Shown piece by piece: positions 23,701-34,873 of a stretch of DNA of 64,000 bases (its first letter is position 1; every line of letters begins with the position of its first letter). The translations under genes and the position numbers were made by a program. The notes under the pieces are model-generated. The model worked only from the letters and a program-made list of their open reading frames with translations, did not search any database and was not told where the DNA came from. The DNA is from an uncultured Alistipes sp. (lineage in GTDB: Bacteria; Bacteroidota; Bacteroidia; Bacteroidales; UBA932): NCBI GenBank assembly GCA_900550465.1, contig URSC01000001.1, positions 62,001-126,000 on the forward strand, in the 5' to 3' direction.

Positions 23701-24753
23701 TCAGATGAAGAACAGCGACGCCCCGGTGACACTGATGACGGCTCCGATGACCTGTCTGGCGGTTACTTTCTCCTTGTAGATGAGCTTGGAGGGGAGGATG
23801 ATGAGGATGGGGGTGAGGGCCATGATGGTGGAGGCGATGCCGGCTTCGGTGTAGTTGACGGCGAGCAGGGAGAGGGAAACGCCGAGGAAGGGGCCGAAAA
23901 AGGTGCCGGTGGCGGCGGCGCCCATGGATTTTACGTCCTTGAAGGAGGCGAGCAGGTTCCGGCCTTTTTTCTGCAGGAACATGATGACCAGGAAACCGGC
24001 CAGGCCGGCGACGGCGCGTATCTGGGTGGAGGCGAAGGGGATGACGAGGTTGTCCAGGTCGGTGACGGGCGGGGCGGCCTCCATGTAGTGGTTCATGCCT
24101 ATCTTACTGAGTACCAGACCGACGCCTTGGCCGATGCCGGCTCCGATGCCGAAGAACACACCTTTCAGCGGTAGATTGATGCCGATTCTGTGATGATGGT
24201 GCAGTCCGTGCGGTTTGCGGTAGTGTCCTGAGGCATGCCCGTGACGTCTTTTACTGCTGTCATGGTCTGCATGATATGTCTTGTCTGTTGTGTCCTCTTG
24301 GCCAGTATTCTCAGAGTCCGTCCTGCCGAGAATCGAGATGCCGATACCGGCTACACAGACCAGCATGCCGGCAATGGCTGTCAGTGACATCTTCTGCCCT
24401 AAAAAGAAGTATCCGGCAATGGCGGCTGTAGGCGGGGCGAGGGTCATGAACAGCTGGCCGAGCCGGGAGCCGATGACCACGTAGGAGTTGAATAGGCAGA
24501 AGTCTCCGAAGACGTATCCGACGAGGCCGGAGAGGGCGAGCCACAGCCAGGCGGCCCCTCCTGCATTGACTGGAAAGGGTGAGCCGGTGACGACAAGCAG
24601 GAAGATTCCGAGCATCACCATGGCCATGATCAGCCTGATGATGTTGAGAGACAGGGAGCCTACTTTCTTGCTGGCGTATTCGAAACTCAGTGCCGTGAGG
24701 GTCCAGGAGACGGCGACGATGAGCGAGATGATCTCTCCGAAATGCTGGTTCAT
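23701..24753 (-). CDS. EamA/DMT-family transporter with a histidine-rich central loop
   Basis: The 350-residue protein has the ten-helix, two-repeat layout of EamA transporters (starts EIISLIVAVSWTLTALSFEY; second half from LPLKGVFFGIGAGIG). Most family members are about 300 residues. The excess lies in a cytoplasmic loop between the halves, residues 144-192, with ten histidines including a run of four (YHADHD, RHGHASGHYRKPHG). Such loops are typical of metal transporters (ZIP, CDF) and suggest metal binding. Three bp separate it from the DUF554 gene upstream. Confidence 0.88.
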   Translation of the reverse strand: MNQHFGEIISLIVAVSWTLTALSFEYASKKVGSLSLNIIRLIMAMVMLGIFLLVVTGSPFPVNAGGAAWLWLALSGLVGYVFGDFCLFNSYVVIGSRLGQLFMTLAPPTAAIAGYFFLGQKMSLTAIAGMLVCVAGIGISILGRTDSENTGQEDTTDKTYHADHDSSKRRHGHASGHYRKPHGLHHHHRIGINLPLKGVFFGIGAGIGQGVGLVLSKIGMNHYMEAAPPVTDLDNLVIPFASTQIRAVAGLAGFLVIMFLQKKGRNLLASFKDVKSMGAAATGTFFGPFLGVSLSLLAVNYTEAGIASTIMALTPILIILPSKLIYKEKVTARQVIGAVISVTGASLFFI

Positions 24754-24756
24754 ATT

Positions 24757-25434
24757 CTAAAAAAACGACTTGACGATGTAGAACAGTACGGGAACGAGCA
24801 GGGCCGGCAGCATGTTGAGGGTCCTGCAGTCCTTGATGCCGAGGATGGAGAGTCCGGAGCTGGCGATGAGGACTCCGCCGACTATCGATATCTCGCACAT
24901 CAGGCTGTCGGAAATGACGTCACCGGCCAGGGAGGTGACCAGGTATATCGACCCTTGGAAGAGAAAGAGCACCGGGGCTGCCAGGACCATGCCTATGCCG
25001 TAGGTACTGGCCAGGACAGTGGATGTCACGAGGTCGAGCATGGCGTTGGTGAACAGATAGGTATTGTCCCCGTACAGGGCGCTCATCACCGAACCGACCA
25101 TCGACAGGGTGCCGATGCAGTAGAGCAGGATGCCTGTGGAGAGGCCTTCCGCAAGCCGCGATTTAGAGTACCTGGAGACCAGTCCGTTGAACCGGTCAGA
25201 AATCTTCAGTACCGTACCTGTCAGCGAGCCTATGGCCAGACTGGCGATGAATAGGACCGGATACTCGCTCTTGGAGATGTTGGAGACGAAGGCGCCAGTC
25301 CCGAGCAGGAGCGCGGCCAGTCCCATCGCATTGTACAGCGCGTCCCGGTACTCGGGCTTGATGGCCTTCCGGGCCAGGCTTCCGAGCAGGCTGCCGGCGA
25401 TGATGCACGAGGTATTGACAATAGTTCCTAACAT
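24757..25434 (-). CDS. DUF554 family membrane protein
   Basis: The 225-residue protein has about seven hydrophobic segments and the DUF554 (YdfK/YqgA-like) pattern: MLGTIVNTSCIIAGSLLGSL at the N-terminus, GLAALLLGTGAF and GILLYCIGTLSMVGS. The family has no firm function; a transport role is often assumed. It is the first gene of a two-gene unit with the His-rich EamA transporter, which begins 3 bp after its stop. A -7 box lies 17 nt upstream of its ATG. Confidence 0.9.
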   Translation of the reverse strand: MLGTIVNTSCIIAGSLLGSLARKAIKPEYRDALYNAMGLAALLLGTGAFVSNISKSEYPVLFIASLAIGSLTGTVLKISDRFNGLVSRYSKSRLAEGLSTGILLYCIGTLSMVGSVMSALYGDNTYLFTNAMLDLVTSTVLASTYGIGMVLAAPVLFLFQGSIYLVTSLAGDVISDSLMCEISIVGGVLIASSGLSILGIKDCRTLNMLPALLVPVLFYIVKSFF

Positions 25435-25450
25435 TTTTCCTAAAATCGTG

Positions 25451-25458
25451 CAAAATTA
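25451..25458 (-). promoter_or_regulatory. -7 promoter box of the DUF554/EamA unit
   Basis: On the minus strand this reads TAATTTTG, matching TAnnTTTG, 17 nt from the ATG at 25434. Confidence 0.5.
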
Positions 25459-25478
25459 GGAAAAATTAGGACTGGCAG

Positions 25479-26417
25479 TCAAATGTTCCTGCTGCAATTC
25501 AGGACATCCTCCCATACGGCCTCCTTACCCTTCTCGTTGAGTATCTCGTGGCGCATGGAGGGGTAGAGGCGGGACCGCACGTCCGTGTATCCGGCCCGCT
25601 GCATGGTGCGGACGGCCTGGCGGAATTTCCTGGGGCTCAGCAGGCAGGGGTCGTCTTCGCCGGAGATGAAGAGTACGGGCATGGAGGGGTTGCGTGGCCT
25701 CCATCCGGAGATGCTGTATGCGTCCTGCATGATGGTGAAGAGGTTGAGGAAGCCGTGGGCCGTGAACTGGAAGTTGCACAGAGGATCGGCGTCGTAGTTG
25801 CGTACGATCTCGGGGTCGGAGCAGACCCAGGCATTGGGTGAGCCTTCGTGCCGGAAGCGGCGGTTGAACGAACCGAAGGCGAGGGTCTGGATGATCTTCG
25901 GGCGGCATTTCTCCCCGGCCCGCGCGGCATAGAGCCTGGCCACCAGTTTCCCGATACCGGCACCGCTGTTGCGGCTGGGACTGCCGCAGACGATCAGGCC
26001 CGAGATCATGTCGTCGTAACGTTTTACGAATGAGCGGACTGCCATCGAGCCCATGCTGTGCCCGAGCAGAATCAGCGGCAGGTCCGGATATTCGGTCCGT
26101 ACTCTCTCCGTGACAGCCTTGATGTCGTCTATCATGGCCGTCCAGCCTCCCTCGTAGAAATACCCGAGGTCTTCGGAACAGCGCACCGACTCCCCGTGTC
26201 CGCGGTGGTCGTGTATGATGCTGAAGAACCCGTTGGCCGCTAAGTATTCCATGAACGGGATGTACCTCTCCTTGTGCTCGCACATTCCGTGCACTATCTG
26301 AACTATGCCTTTGGGCGTACCGGCGGCGGGTCCGCACAGCAGGATGCTGATCTCCAGTCCGTCGGACTCGGACGCAATCTTCTCTTTCTTGATTATGGCC
26401 TGTGTTGTGTCTGTCAT
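25479..26417 (-). CDS. Alpha/beta hydrolase, lysophospholipase/monoacylglycerol-lipase type
   Basis: The 312-residue protein has no signal peptide. It shows the serine aminopeptidase S33 / lysophospholipase pattern: QIVHGMCEHKERYIPFMEYL, DHRGHGES, the nucleophile elbow LLGHSMGSM, Asp in ISGEDDPCL and His in PSMRHEILNE. The family cleaves monoacylglycerols or lysophospholipids, acting in the cytoplasm or on the inner membrane. The start at MTDTTQ (26417) is chosen over an ATG 27 bp upstream, whose product would begin with a short Cys-rich stretch foreign to the family. Confidence 0.88.
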   Translation of the reverse strand: MTDTTQAIIKKEKIASESDGLEISILLCGPAAGTPKGIVQIVHGMCEHKERYIPFMEYLAANGFFSIIHDHRGHGESVRCSEDLGYFYEGGWTAMIDDIKAVTERVRTEYPDLPLILLGHSMGSMAVRSFVKRYDDMISGLIVCGSPSRNSGAGIGKLVARLYAARAGEKCRPKIIQTLAFGSFNRRFRHEGSPNAWVCSDPEIVRNYDADPLCNFQFTAHGFLNLFTIMQDAYSISGWRPRNPSMPVLFISGEDDPCLLSPRKFRQAVRTMQRAGYTDVRSRLYPSMRHEILNEKGKEAVWEDVLNCSRNI

Positions 26418-26492
26418 GATACAGCAGGATATATCGAAAAGCATGCCACAATTTACCCGTGCCGCAGAGGGTGCGGGTATCGGAAATTTTCG

Positions 26493-26500
26493 TATATTTG
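26493..26500 (+). promoter_or_regulatory. -7 promoter box of the gpsA-pgi unit
   Basis: TATATTTG matches TAnnTTTG and lies 28 nt before the gpsA ATG. No -33 TTTG is visible at the usual distance. Confidence 0.6.
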
Positions 26501-26527
26501 CGGAATAGAGTTTGCAAATTTTCAGGC

Positions 26528-27574
26528 ATGAAAAATACGATATACGAGAAGATGGGCGGGGGCACCGCGGTGGAGATGAAGGACGATCCCGTGTTCGGGG
26601 TCATAGGAGGGGGAAGCTGGGCTACGGCCCTGGTGAAGCTGCTGACGGACAACGGGCGGCAGCTGAACTGGTACATGCGCGACACAGGTGCGATAGAGCA
26701 CATAGAGCGGTATCACCATCACTCGAAATATCTGCCTGCGGTGGAACTGGACGCCGACAGTTTTACCATCACCAACGATATCAATTATGTGGTGCAGGAA
26801 TCGGATATCCTGATCTTCGCCATTCCCTCGGCCTACTTCCTGAAAGAAGTGAGCCGGATTACCGCGTCTTACGACGGCAAGTTGCTCATATCTGCGGTCA
26901 AGGGCTTCGTGGGTGACCGATATCTGACCATAGCCGAGTACTTCCATGATGACCACTGCGTGCCTTTCGACCGGATAGGAGTGATCAGCGGACCCTGCCA
27001 CGCGGAGGAGGTGGGCATGCAGCGCCTCTCGTACATCACCCTTTCGTCCAAGTACATAGAGGTGGCCGAATATCTCTGCGGCTTCTTCCGCAATTACTAT
27101 GTGAACACGATAGCCTGCACCGATATCTACGGAGTGGAGTACGCCGCCGCCCTGAAGAACGTCTACGCCATCGCCGCCGGTGTCTGCTATGGCTGCGGAT
27201 ACGGTGACAATTTCATGGCCGTGCTGATAGCCAGCTGCTTCCGCGAGATGAAGGAGTTCATCAACGTCACCAATCCCGATACCCGCCGCAATACCTCCAT
27301 GTCGGCCTATCTCGGCGACCTGCTCGTTACCTGCAACTCTCCCTTCTCCCGCAACCGCAACTTCGGCCGCATGCTCGGCAAGGGCTACTCGGTCCGGACC
27401 GCCATCCTCGAGATGAGCCAGGTGGCCGAGGGCTACTACGCCACCAAGGCGATACACGAGATCAACCGCAAGTTCCGGGTCAGCATGCCCATCGCCGATA
27501 CGGTCTACTCCATCCTCTACGGGAGGGAAAATGCCGTGGAGGCCATGCGGGCCCTGCAGGACAGCCTGATGTAG
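26528..27574 (+). CDS. gpsA: NAD(P)-dependent glycerol-3-phosphate dehydrogenase
   Basis: The 348-residue protein has the Rossmann motif VIGGGSWATALVKLLTDNG, the substrate-binding SGPCHAEEVG (GPNFA/GPSFA in most members) and the catalytic lysine in AALKNVYAIAAG. It reduces dihydroxyacetone phosphate to sn-glycerol 3-phosphate for phospholipid synthesis. The ATG at 26528 sits 28 nt after a good -7 box. A short acidic stretch, MGGGTAVEMKDD, precedes the Rossmann fold, and a later start at MKDDPVFG is possible. pgi follows by 57 bp. Confidence 0.93.
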   Translation: MKNTIYEKMGGGTAVEMKDDPVFGVIGGGSWATALVKLLTDNGRQLNWYMRDTGAIEHIERYHHHSKYLPAVELDADSFTITNDINYVVQESDILIFAIPSAYFLKEVSRITASYDGKLLISAVKGFVGDRYLTIAEYFHDDHCVPFDRIGVISGPCHAEEVGMQRLSYITLSSKYIEVAEYLCGFFRNYYVNTIACTDIYGVEYAAALKNVYAIAAGVCYGCGYGDNFMAVLIASCFREMKEFINVTNPDTRRNTSMSAYLGDLLVTCNSPFSRNRNFGRMLGKGYSVRTAILEMSQVAEGYYATKAIHEINRKFRVSMPIADTVYSILYGRENAVEAMRALQDSLM

Positions 27575-27631
27575 AACCGGAAAGGAACACTGGAAAAGAA
27601 CAGAAAAACAATAAACTTAAAAACAAAAGTT

Positions 27632-28933
<1,302 letters not shown>

Positions 28934-28961
28934 CCGTTAAGGCATTACAGCAGATCAGCAG

Positions 28962-31787
28962 ATGAGAAAGGAGTTTCTCAGAAGTGTAGCCGGGCAGTTC
29001 TACAGCCTTACTGGCGGAGAGCTGCGCGGCTACTGCTTTGTCTTCCCCAACCGCCGCTCGTCCCTCTTCTTCCGCCGCTATCTGGGAGAGACGGCCGACA
29101 GACCCATTTTCTCCCCCGCGATAACCAACATCAACGACCTCTTCACCGAACTTTCAGGCCTCCATTCCCTCGACCGCATCACCCTCCTGCACCGGCTCTA
29201 CACCGTGTACCGGGAGAAGGTGGAGGGCTTCGACGAGAGTTTCGACGATTTCGTCTACCGCGGCGAGGTGATCCTGTCCGACTTCGACGACATCGACAAG
29301 TACATGGCCGATGCCGCCGGACTTTTTACGAACATCAGGGACCTCAAGGAGATAGAGGACCGCTACGACTACCTCAGTCCGGCGCAGCGGGAGGCCATAG
29401 CCTCGTTCTGGGGGGTAGTCATCCCTTGCCGCGAGGGGCGAAAGGAACAGCAGTTCTTAGGAATGTGGGACAGCATGCACGGCATCTACACCGGTCTGCG
29501 GACTCTGTTAGAAAGTAGGGGAGAGGCCTACGAGGGCATGATTTACCGCTCGGTGGCCGAACGTCTCAAGGAGGGCGATCCGGACCTGCTCCGGGCTTTG
29601 GAACGCTATGACCGGACGGTGTTCGTAGGACTCAATGCCCCGAACCGCTGCGAGCGTACCCTCTTCGACACTCTTCAGAAACTCGGCCGCGGGGACTTCT
29701 ATTGGGACTACTACGGCGAGGCTGTCCGCGACCCGGCCAACAAATCCTCCCTCTTCATGGAGGACAATGTCTCCCGCTATCCCTCCCTCCACCCGCTGCC
29801 GGAGGACGGAGGGCTGTGTGAGGCTCCTCCTAAGATAGAGGCGGTATCCATCCCCTCCGCTGTGGGTCAGACCAAGTACGTCCACGACATCCTGCAGCAG
29901 ATAGTCCGGGAGGAAGGCACCTCAGACCTCTTCTCGACCGCCGTCCTCCTGCCGGACGAGCAGCTGCTCTTTCCTCTGCTCAATTCCCTTCCGGAGGAGG
30001 TCACTCCGGTCAATGTCACCATGGGCTATTCCCTGGCCCACAGCAATGTATCCTCATTCGTGGCAGCCATCGCCTCCCTTCAGGACCGGCTCCGGCTCCG
30101 TGACGGGCAGGTCCGTTTCTACTGGAGGGACGTCCTGGCATTTCTGGCCCATCCCTACATCAGCGGCAGTCCGGCTCTTCAGGAGCGGGCGAAGGAACTC
30201 AGGGACAATATTATCAAGGCCAATACCATCTATCCCGAGGCCGGCTTCCTCAGCGAGGGGCAGCCTCTCCTCGGCCTGATATTCCAGGACGCCGCGAGGG
30301 CGGATGTCCCAGCCTCGGAGGCTGTCTCGGACTACCTCACCTCCATTCTGGATGCTGTTACGGAGGGAGCGGACCGTATCGACAAGGAATTCTTAGCGGG
30401 TTACAGCCGCAGTCTCAACCTGCTGCACTCGCTCGGGATAGACATGCGCAAGGATACTTATTTCCGCCTGCTGCGCCGTTTAGAGGCCTCGGTGTCGATT
30501 CCCTTCAGCGGAGAGCCGCTGGACGGTCTGCAGATCATGGGACCGTTAGAGATCAGGGCCCTGGATTTCGAGAACCTGATAATCCTCTCGGTGAACGAGG
30601 GCACTTTCCCTTCCCGGAATACGGCGGCCTCGATGATACCGTACAACCTCCGCCGGGGCTTCGGCCTGCCCACCTACGAGTTTCAGGACTCGATCTCGGC
30701 CTATCATTTTTACCGCAGTATCTGCCGGGCCCGCAGGGTGTGGCTGCTGACCGACAGCCGGGGCGACGGCCTGCGCTCCGGAGAGGAGAGCCGCTATATC
30801 AAGCAGCTCGAGTATCATTACGGCCTGCCGGTGGAGCGCCGTATAGTCTCCTTTACCATTACCGGCAATTCCCTGCCGGAGGTGGCTCCGGTGCCCAAGA
30901 CCCCGGAGCATCTGGAGAGACTGCGCGGGATGACATTCTCCAATTCCTCCCTGCAGACGTGGATGGGCTGTTCCATGCGTTTCTACTACCAGTATATCCT
31001 GGGTCTCAAGGAAGAAGAGGACCTTTCCGAGGGGGTGGACAATGCCGCCTTCGGCACGCTCTACCACTATGTCATGCGCCGGCTCTACGAACCCTTCAAA
31101 GGTCATCCCGCAGACAGGGCTGCACTCAGGAAAATGGCTGCGGATACAGAACGCATAGCCGCAGTGGTGGATGAAGGCTTCCATGGCGAGCTGGAACTGA
31201 AGGAGATCAGCGGACGCAACCGTATCGCCGGAGCCTTAGTGGCCAAGTTAGCGGCCAGGACTCTGGAGGTGGATGCCGCCCGTCCGGATGGAGAGGAGAT
31301 CAGTTCCGTCGTGGCATTGGAAGAGAACTATACTGCGTCATTCCGGACTCCGGCAGGGCACGATGTCCGGCTCCGGGGCATTTTCGACCGGGTCGACAGG
31401 GTGGGAGGCCGGCTGAGAATCGTGGACTACAAGACCGGCGGGGAGCATTTCAGCTGCCGGGAGATAAGCGAGCTCTTCCAGAGCGATACCCACGGCGGAG
31501 GCAGTCATTTCTTCCAGCTGCTGCTGTATCTGCTTATCCTGTCTGACCGTAAGCAGGAGCCGAAGGTGGATGACGTGGAGAATGTCCTCTTAGAGATATA
31601 CTACACCCGGAACCTCTATACCGGGGGACAGGCCTGGCGCACGCCCCTTAAATCCGAATATGAGGAGTTCACTCAGGCATTGGGGACCCTTCTGGACCGT
31701 ATTCTGAATCCGGACGAGCCGTTCACTGCCTGCGAGGACGGGGCAGCCTGTGAGTATTGTCCCTTCACTGCATTGTGTAACAGATAA
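28962..31787 (+). CDS. AddB-like PD-(D/E)XK nuclease/helicase-like subunit
   Basis: The 941-residue protein starts with the AddB-like CFVFPNRRSSLFFRRYL and lacks a Walker A motif, as AddB often does in Bacteroidota. The C-terminal nuclease domain has SNSSLQTWMGCSMRFYYQYI, the RLRGIFDRVD Asp and the IVDYKTGG lysine. Cysteines C680 (approximate) and EYCPFTALC could form the AddB iron-sulfur site. With the adjacent UvrD-type helicase it would resect double-strand breaks for RecA-mediated repair. Twelve bp separate it from the next gene. Confidence 0.85.
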   Translation: MRKEFLRSVAGQFYSLTGGELRGYCFVFPNRRSSLFFRRYLGETADRPIFSPAITNINDLFTELSGLHSLDRITLLHRLYTVYREKVEGFDESFDDFVYRGEVILSDFDDIDKYMADAAGLFTNIRDLKEIEDRYDYLSPAQREAIASFWGVVIPCREGRKEQQFLGMWDSMHGIYTGLRTLLESRGEAYEGMIYRSVAERLKEGDPDLLRALERYDRTVFVGLNAPNRCERTLFDTLQKLGRGDFYWDYYGEAVRDPANKSSLFMEDNVSRYPSLHPLPEDGGLCEAPPKIEAVSIPSAVGQTKYVHDILQQIVREEGTSDLFSTAVLLPDEQLLFPLLNSLPEEVTPVNVTMGYSLAHSNVSSFVAAIASLQDRLRLRDGQVRFYWRDVLAFLAHPYISGSPALQERAKELRDNIIKANTIYPEAGFLSEGQPLLGLIFQDAARADVPASEAVSDYLTSILDAVTEGADRIDKEFLAGYSRSLNLLHSLGIDMRKDTYFRLLRRLEASVSIPFSGEPLDGLQIMGPLEIRALDFENLIILSVNEGTFPSRNTAASMIPYNLRRGFGLPTYEFQDSISAYHFYRSICRARRVWLLTDSRGDGLRSGEESRYIKQLEYHYGLPVERRIVSFTITGNSLPEVAPVPKTPEHLERLRGMTFSNSSLQTWMGCSMRFYYQYILGLKEEEDLSEGVDNAAFGTLYHYVMRRLYEPFKGHPADRAALRKMAADTERIAAVVDEGFHGELELKEISGRNRIAGALVAKLAARTLEVDAARPDGEEISSVVALEENYTASFRTPAGHDVRLRGIFDRVDRVGGRLRIVDYKTGGEHFSCREISELFQSDTHGGGSHFFQLLLYLLILSDRKQEPKVDDVENVLLEIYYTRNLYTGGQAWRTPLKSEYEEFTQALGTLLDRILNPDEPFTACEDGAACEYCPFTALCNR

Positions 31788-31799
31788 ATAACAGAGAAT

Positions 31800-34700
31800 A
31801 TGCTGGAGATATGCAAGGCGTCGGCCGGGTCGGGCAAGACCCACAAACTTACCGGGGAGTATCTGCGGATGCTCTTCAGCGGCGGGACCGACCGCTATAA
31901 ATCGATTCTGGCTGTGACATTCACCAACAAGGCTACCGGTGAGATGAAGCAGAGAGTCCTCGAGGAGCTGCACCGGATAGCCTCCGGGGAGAAATCCCCA
32001 TTCATCGCTGACCTCGCCCGTTCGGGCCGGTTTGCGGACATGGCTTCCTCCGGCAGCACTCCGGAGGCCGTGGAAGAAGCGGTGTGCCGGCATGCCTCGG
32101 CTCTGCTCTCGGCTATTCTGAACGACTACTCTCTCTTCAATATCAGCACTATCGACCGGTTCTTCCAGCAGGTGCTCAGGGCATTCGCCATAGAGACCGG
32201 GCATTTCTCGTCCTATAATGTAGAGATCAACGACGACAGCATCTTAGCCATAGTTGTGGACGAGCTGATGGGTTCGATAGATGACAATGAGGAATTGCTG
32301 CAGTGGCTCATAGACCTGTCGGTGGAGGCAGTGGAGAACGGCCGTGATTGGAACAGTGTGCCGCAGCTTCTCCGGCTGGGCTCGGAACTCTTCAAGGAAC
32401 CGTTCAAGCTGGCGGTGCGCGGCTCCGGGGTGGAACTGGCCGGGCGCACTTCCATAGCCGAGTGCGGGAAGGCCATGCGGAAGGTAGTTAGGGACTTCCG
32501 CGAGGAGTGCCGCAGCATGGCGGACGAGGCGGCGGCCATAATGAGCCGTTATGATCTTGTACCCTCTGATTTCAAGGGCGGTTCCCGCTCGTTCATGAAT
32601 TATTTCGACAAGCTGCGTTCCGGACGCTACGAGGCCCCTCCGGCCACATTTGTCAGTATGGCGGAGGAAGAGCCGGCCAGATGGTGCGCCTCCTCGGCCA
32701 AAACCCGGGCCTCCGACATCGCCTCCGCATATCATGCCGGGCTTGCGGAGCTGGTCCGCAGGGCCTCCGACCCGGACCGCCTCACCAAGTACTTCACAGC
32801 CCTGGAGATACTGCGCAATCTTTCCGTGGCCGGTATCCTGAGCGACATCGAGGCTCAGGTCCGGGACCACTGCCGCCGCAACAACCTGGTTCTGCTTTCT
32901 GACACCCCGCGCTTCCTGTCGGACATCATCGACGGCAGCGACACACCTTTTATATACGAGCGCGTGGGCTCCCGCCTGGACAACTACCTGCTGGACGAGT
33001 TCCAGGACACTTCCCGTATGCAGTGGGACAACTTCGAGCCCCTGCTCCGCGACAGCGTGGACGCCGGCAGTCCCTGTCTTATAGTGGGCGACGTCAAACA
33101 GAGCATCTACCGCTGGAGAGGCTCCGACTGGAGGCTGCTGGATACGGAGATAGCCTCCCGCTTCGACCCCCGCAAGGTCCACACCGATACCCTGGCCTAC
33201 AACTGGCGCAGCTCCGCCGAAGTGGTTTCCTTCAACAATTCCTTCTTCGGCTCCGTCGGGGCCCTGACCGGTGATGAGCTCATAGGCCGCATCTACTCCG
33301 ACGCCGTGCAGCGGATACCGGAGGGCAGCAGCCGTCCCGCAGGGCATATCCGGGTCACATTTACCGAAGGCAACAGCGCGGATATGTGGGAGGAAAGTTA
33401 CCTGCAGCGGATTCTCGATGCGGTCCGCACCCTTATGGAACACGGCTACCGCCCCGGGGACATAGCCTTCCTGGTCCGGACCCGTGCCGAGGGCGCCGCC
33501 ATATCGGACCTGCTGATAGCCAACGGCTACAATATCATGACGGAGGACTCCCTCCGTCTCTCCTCCTCCGCAGCGGTGCGCCGGACCGTGGACTGCCTGA
33601 AAGAGATGGCCGCCGGTGGGACGGCTCCGGACGGGGAGGACGGCCCGGCAGCCGGGAAATCCCTCTACAATATCTGCGAGACCCTTCTGCGCTCCCGTCC
33701 CGAAGGGCAGGAGGACGGCGGCTCGGCCTTTGTAAACGCCTTCCTGGACTGTGTTCTGGAATATATCGGGGCGGAGGGCTCCGACCTCACCGGCTTCCTG
33801 CGCTGGTGGGAGACCGAGGGGGCCGACCGCTCCGTCTCGGCTCCGGAGGGCAGGGACGCCCTGCGCGTGATTACGATACACAAGTCCAAGGGCTTGGAAT
33901 TCAAGGCCGTCATCGTGCCTTTCCTCCAGATACCCTTTGCGCCCAAGGGCAACACCGCCAAATACATCTGGTGCGGATCCTCCGTACAGCCCTTTGATAT
34001 GCTGCCGGTCTATCCCCTGGAGTGCCGCAGCAGTCTGGAACAGACCGTATTTGCCGGGGATTATCAGCGCGAGAAGCGCTACAGCGCCGTGGATGCGGTC
34101 AATGTGGCATACGTCGCCTTTACCAGGGCGGTGCAGGAGCTCATTGTCTTTGCCCTCGTGCGTCCTTCCAAGAACGGCCCGGCCCCCACGTCCGTATCCC
34201 ATATCCTCTATTCCCACCTTCAGGGACAGCTCGAGGACGGGATCTACGAATTAGGAGAATGGACCTCGCCCCAATACCGGAAAGGCGGGGAGAGGGGAGC
34301 GGCCGGGGAGGAGATGGCCCGCGTGCCGTCGGTTCCCATAGGGGACAGGCTCAGGCTCTCCTTCCGCGGGGAGGAGTTCTTCAAGAGGGACAGCCGCCGC
34401 ACCAGAGGTATTGTCCTGCATGAGATATTGTCCAGGGTGGAGACGGCCTCCGATTTAGAGGAGGCGGTGCGGGGGGCCGTGGTCTCCGGCATTCTCCCCG
34501 CCAAGGAGGGGCCGCAGGTGCTGGAGCAGCTCTCCGGGATGCTGCGGTCGGTGAGCGGCAGGCATTGGTTCGACGGGACTTACCTTCTGATGAACGAGGC
34601 GACCGTCATTGCTCCCGGAGGGGACAGCTACCGTCCGGACCGGATGATGTTCAGCCCTGACGGACAGAAGGCTGTGGTGGTGGACTACAAGTTCGGCAGC

Positions 34701-34823
34701 CGCAGGGACGGGCAGTACCGCTCCCAGGTCCGGGGGTACATGAACCTTCTCGGGCAGATGGGCTACCGGGAGGTGGAGGGATGGCTGTGGTATGGGGAAG
34801 AGGGAGTGGAGGCAGTTGGATAA
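31800..34823 (+). CDS. AddA/RecB-like UvrD-type helicase-nuclease
   Basis: The 1007-residue protein is a superfamily 1A helicase: Walker A ASAGSGKTHKLTGEYL at the N-terminus, VTFTNKATGEMKQRVL (motif Ia), LLDEFQDTSRMQWDNF (motif II), DVKQSIYRWRGSDW (motif III) and TIHKSKGLEFKAVIVPF (motif V). The C-terminus has a nuclease domain with RGIVLHEILSRV and VVDYKFGSRRDGQ, the catalytic Asp and Lys of PD-(D/E)XK. Together with the preceding gene it forms an AddAB-type complex. The reading frame is intact throughout. Confidence 0.9.
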   Translation: MLEICKASAGSGKTHKLTGEYLRMLFSGGTDRYKSILAVTFTNKATGEMKQRVLEELHRIASGEKSPFIADLARSGRFADMASSGSTPEAVEEAVCRHASALLSAILNDYSLFNISTIDRFFQQVLRAFAIETGHFSSYNVEINDDSILAIVVDELMGSIDDNEELLQWLIDLSVEAVENGRDWNSVPQLLRLGSELFKEPFKLAVRGSGVELAGRTSIAECGKAMRKVVRDFREECRSMADEAAAIMSRYDLVPSDFKGGSRSFMNYFDKLRSGRYEAPPATFVSMAEEEPARWCASSAKTRASDIASAYHAGLAELVRRASDPDRLTKYFTALEILRNLSVAGILSDIEAQVRDHCRRNNLVLLSDTPRFLSDIIDGSDTPFIYERVGSRLDNYLLDEFQDTSRMQWDNFEPLLRDSVDAGSPCLIVGDVKQSIYRWRGSDWRLLDTEIASRFDPRKVHTDTLAYNWRSSAEVVSFNNSFFGSVGALTGDELIGRIYSDAVQRIPEGSSRPAGHIRVTFTEGNSADMWEESYLQRILDAVRTLMEHGYRPGDIAFLVRTRAEGAAISDLLIANGYNIMTEDSLRLSSSAAVRRTVDCLKEMAAGGTAPDGEDGPAAGKSLYNICETLLRSRPEGQEDGGSAFVNAFLDCVLEYIGAEGSDLTGFLRWWETEGADRSVSAPEGRDALRVITIHKSKGLEFKAVIVPFLQIPFAPKGNTAKYIWCGSSVQPFDMLPVYPLECRSSLEQTVFAGDYQREKRYSAVDAVNVAYVAFTRAVQELIVFALVRPSKNGPAPTSVSHILYSHLQGQLEDGIYELGEWTSPQYRKGGERGAAGEEMARVPSVPIGDRLRLSFRGEEFFKRDSRRTRGIVLHEILSRVETASDLEEAVRGAVVSGILPAKEGPQVLEQLSGMLRSVSGRHWFDGTYLLMNEATVIAPGGDSYRPDRMMFSPDGQKAVVVDYKFGSRRDGQYRSQVRGYMNLLGQMGYREVEGWLWYGEEGVEAVG

Positions 34824-34846
34824 TCTCCGGCGAATTACTATATTTG
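34816..34846 (+). promoter_or_regulatory. Promoter of the HMA/lipoprotein/DUF5723 unit
   Basis: TTG at 34816-34818 and TATATTTG at 34839-34846, 20 bp apart, match the Bacteroidota consensus. The -33 part lies inside the end of the addA-like gene. The ATG at 34874 is 28 nt after the -7 box. Confidence 0.7.
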
Positions 34847-34873
34847 CGCGCGAAAAACCAAACAAACTATATA

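Noticed and set aside
32244..34217. 657-codon open frame opposite the addA-like gene
   Set aside because: Antisense shadow of a helicase with all motifs intact.
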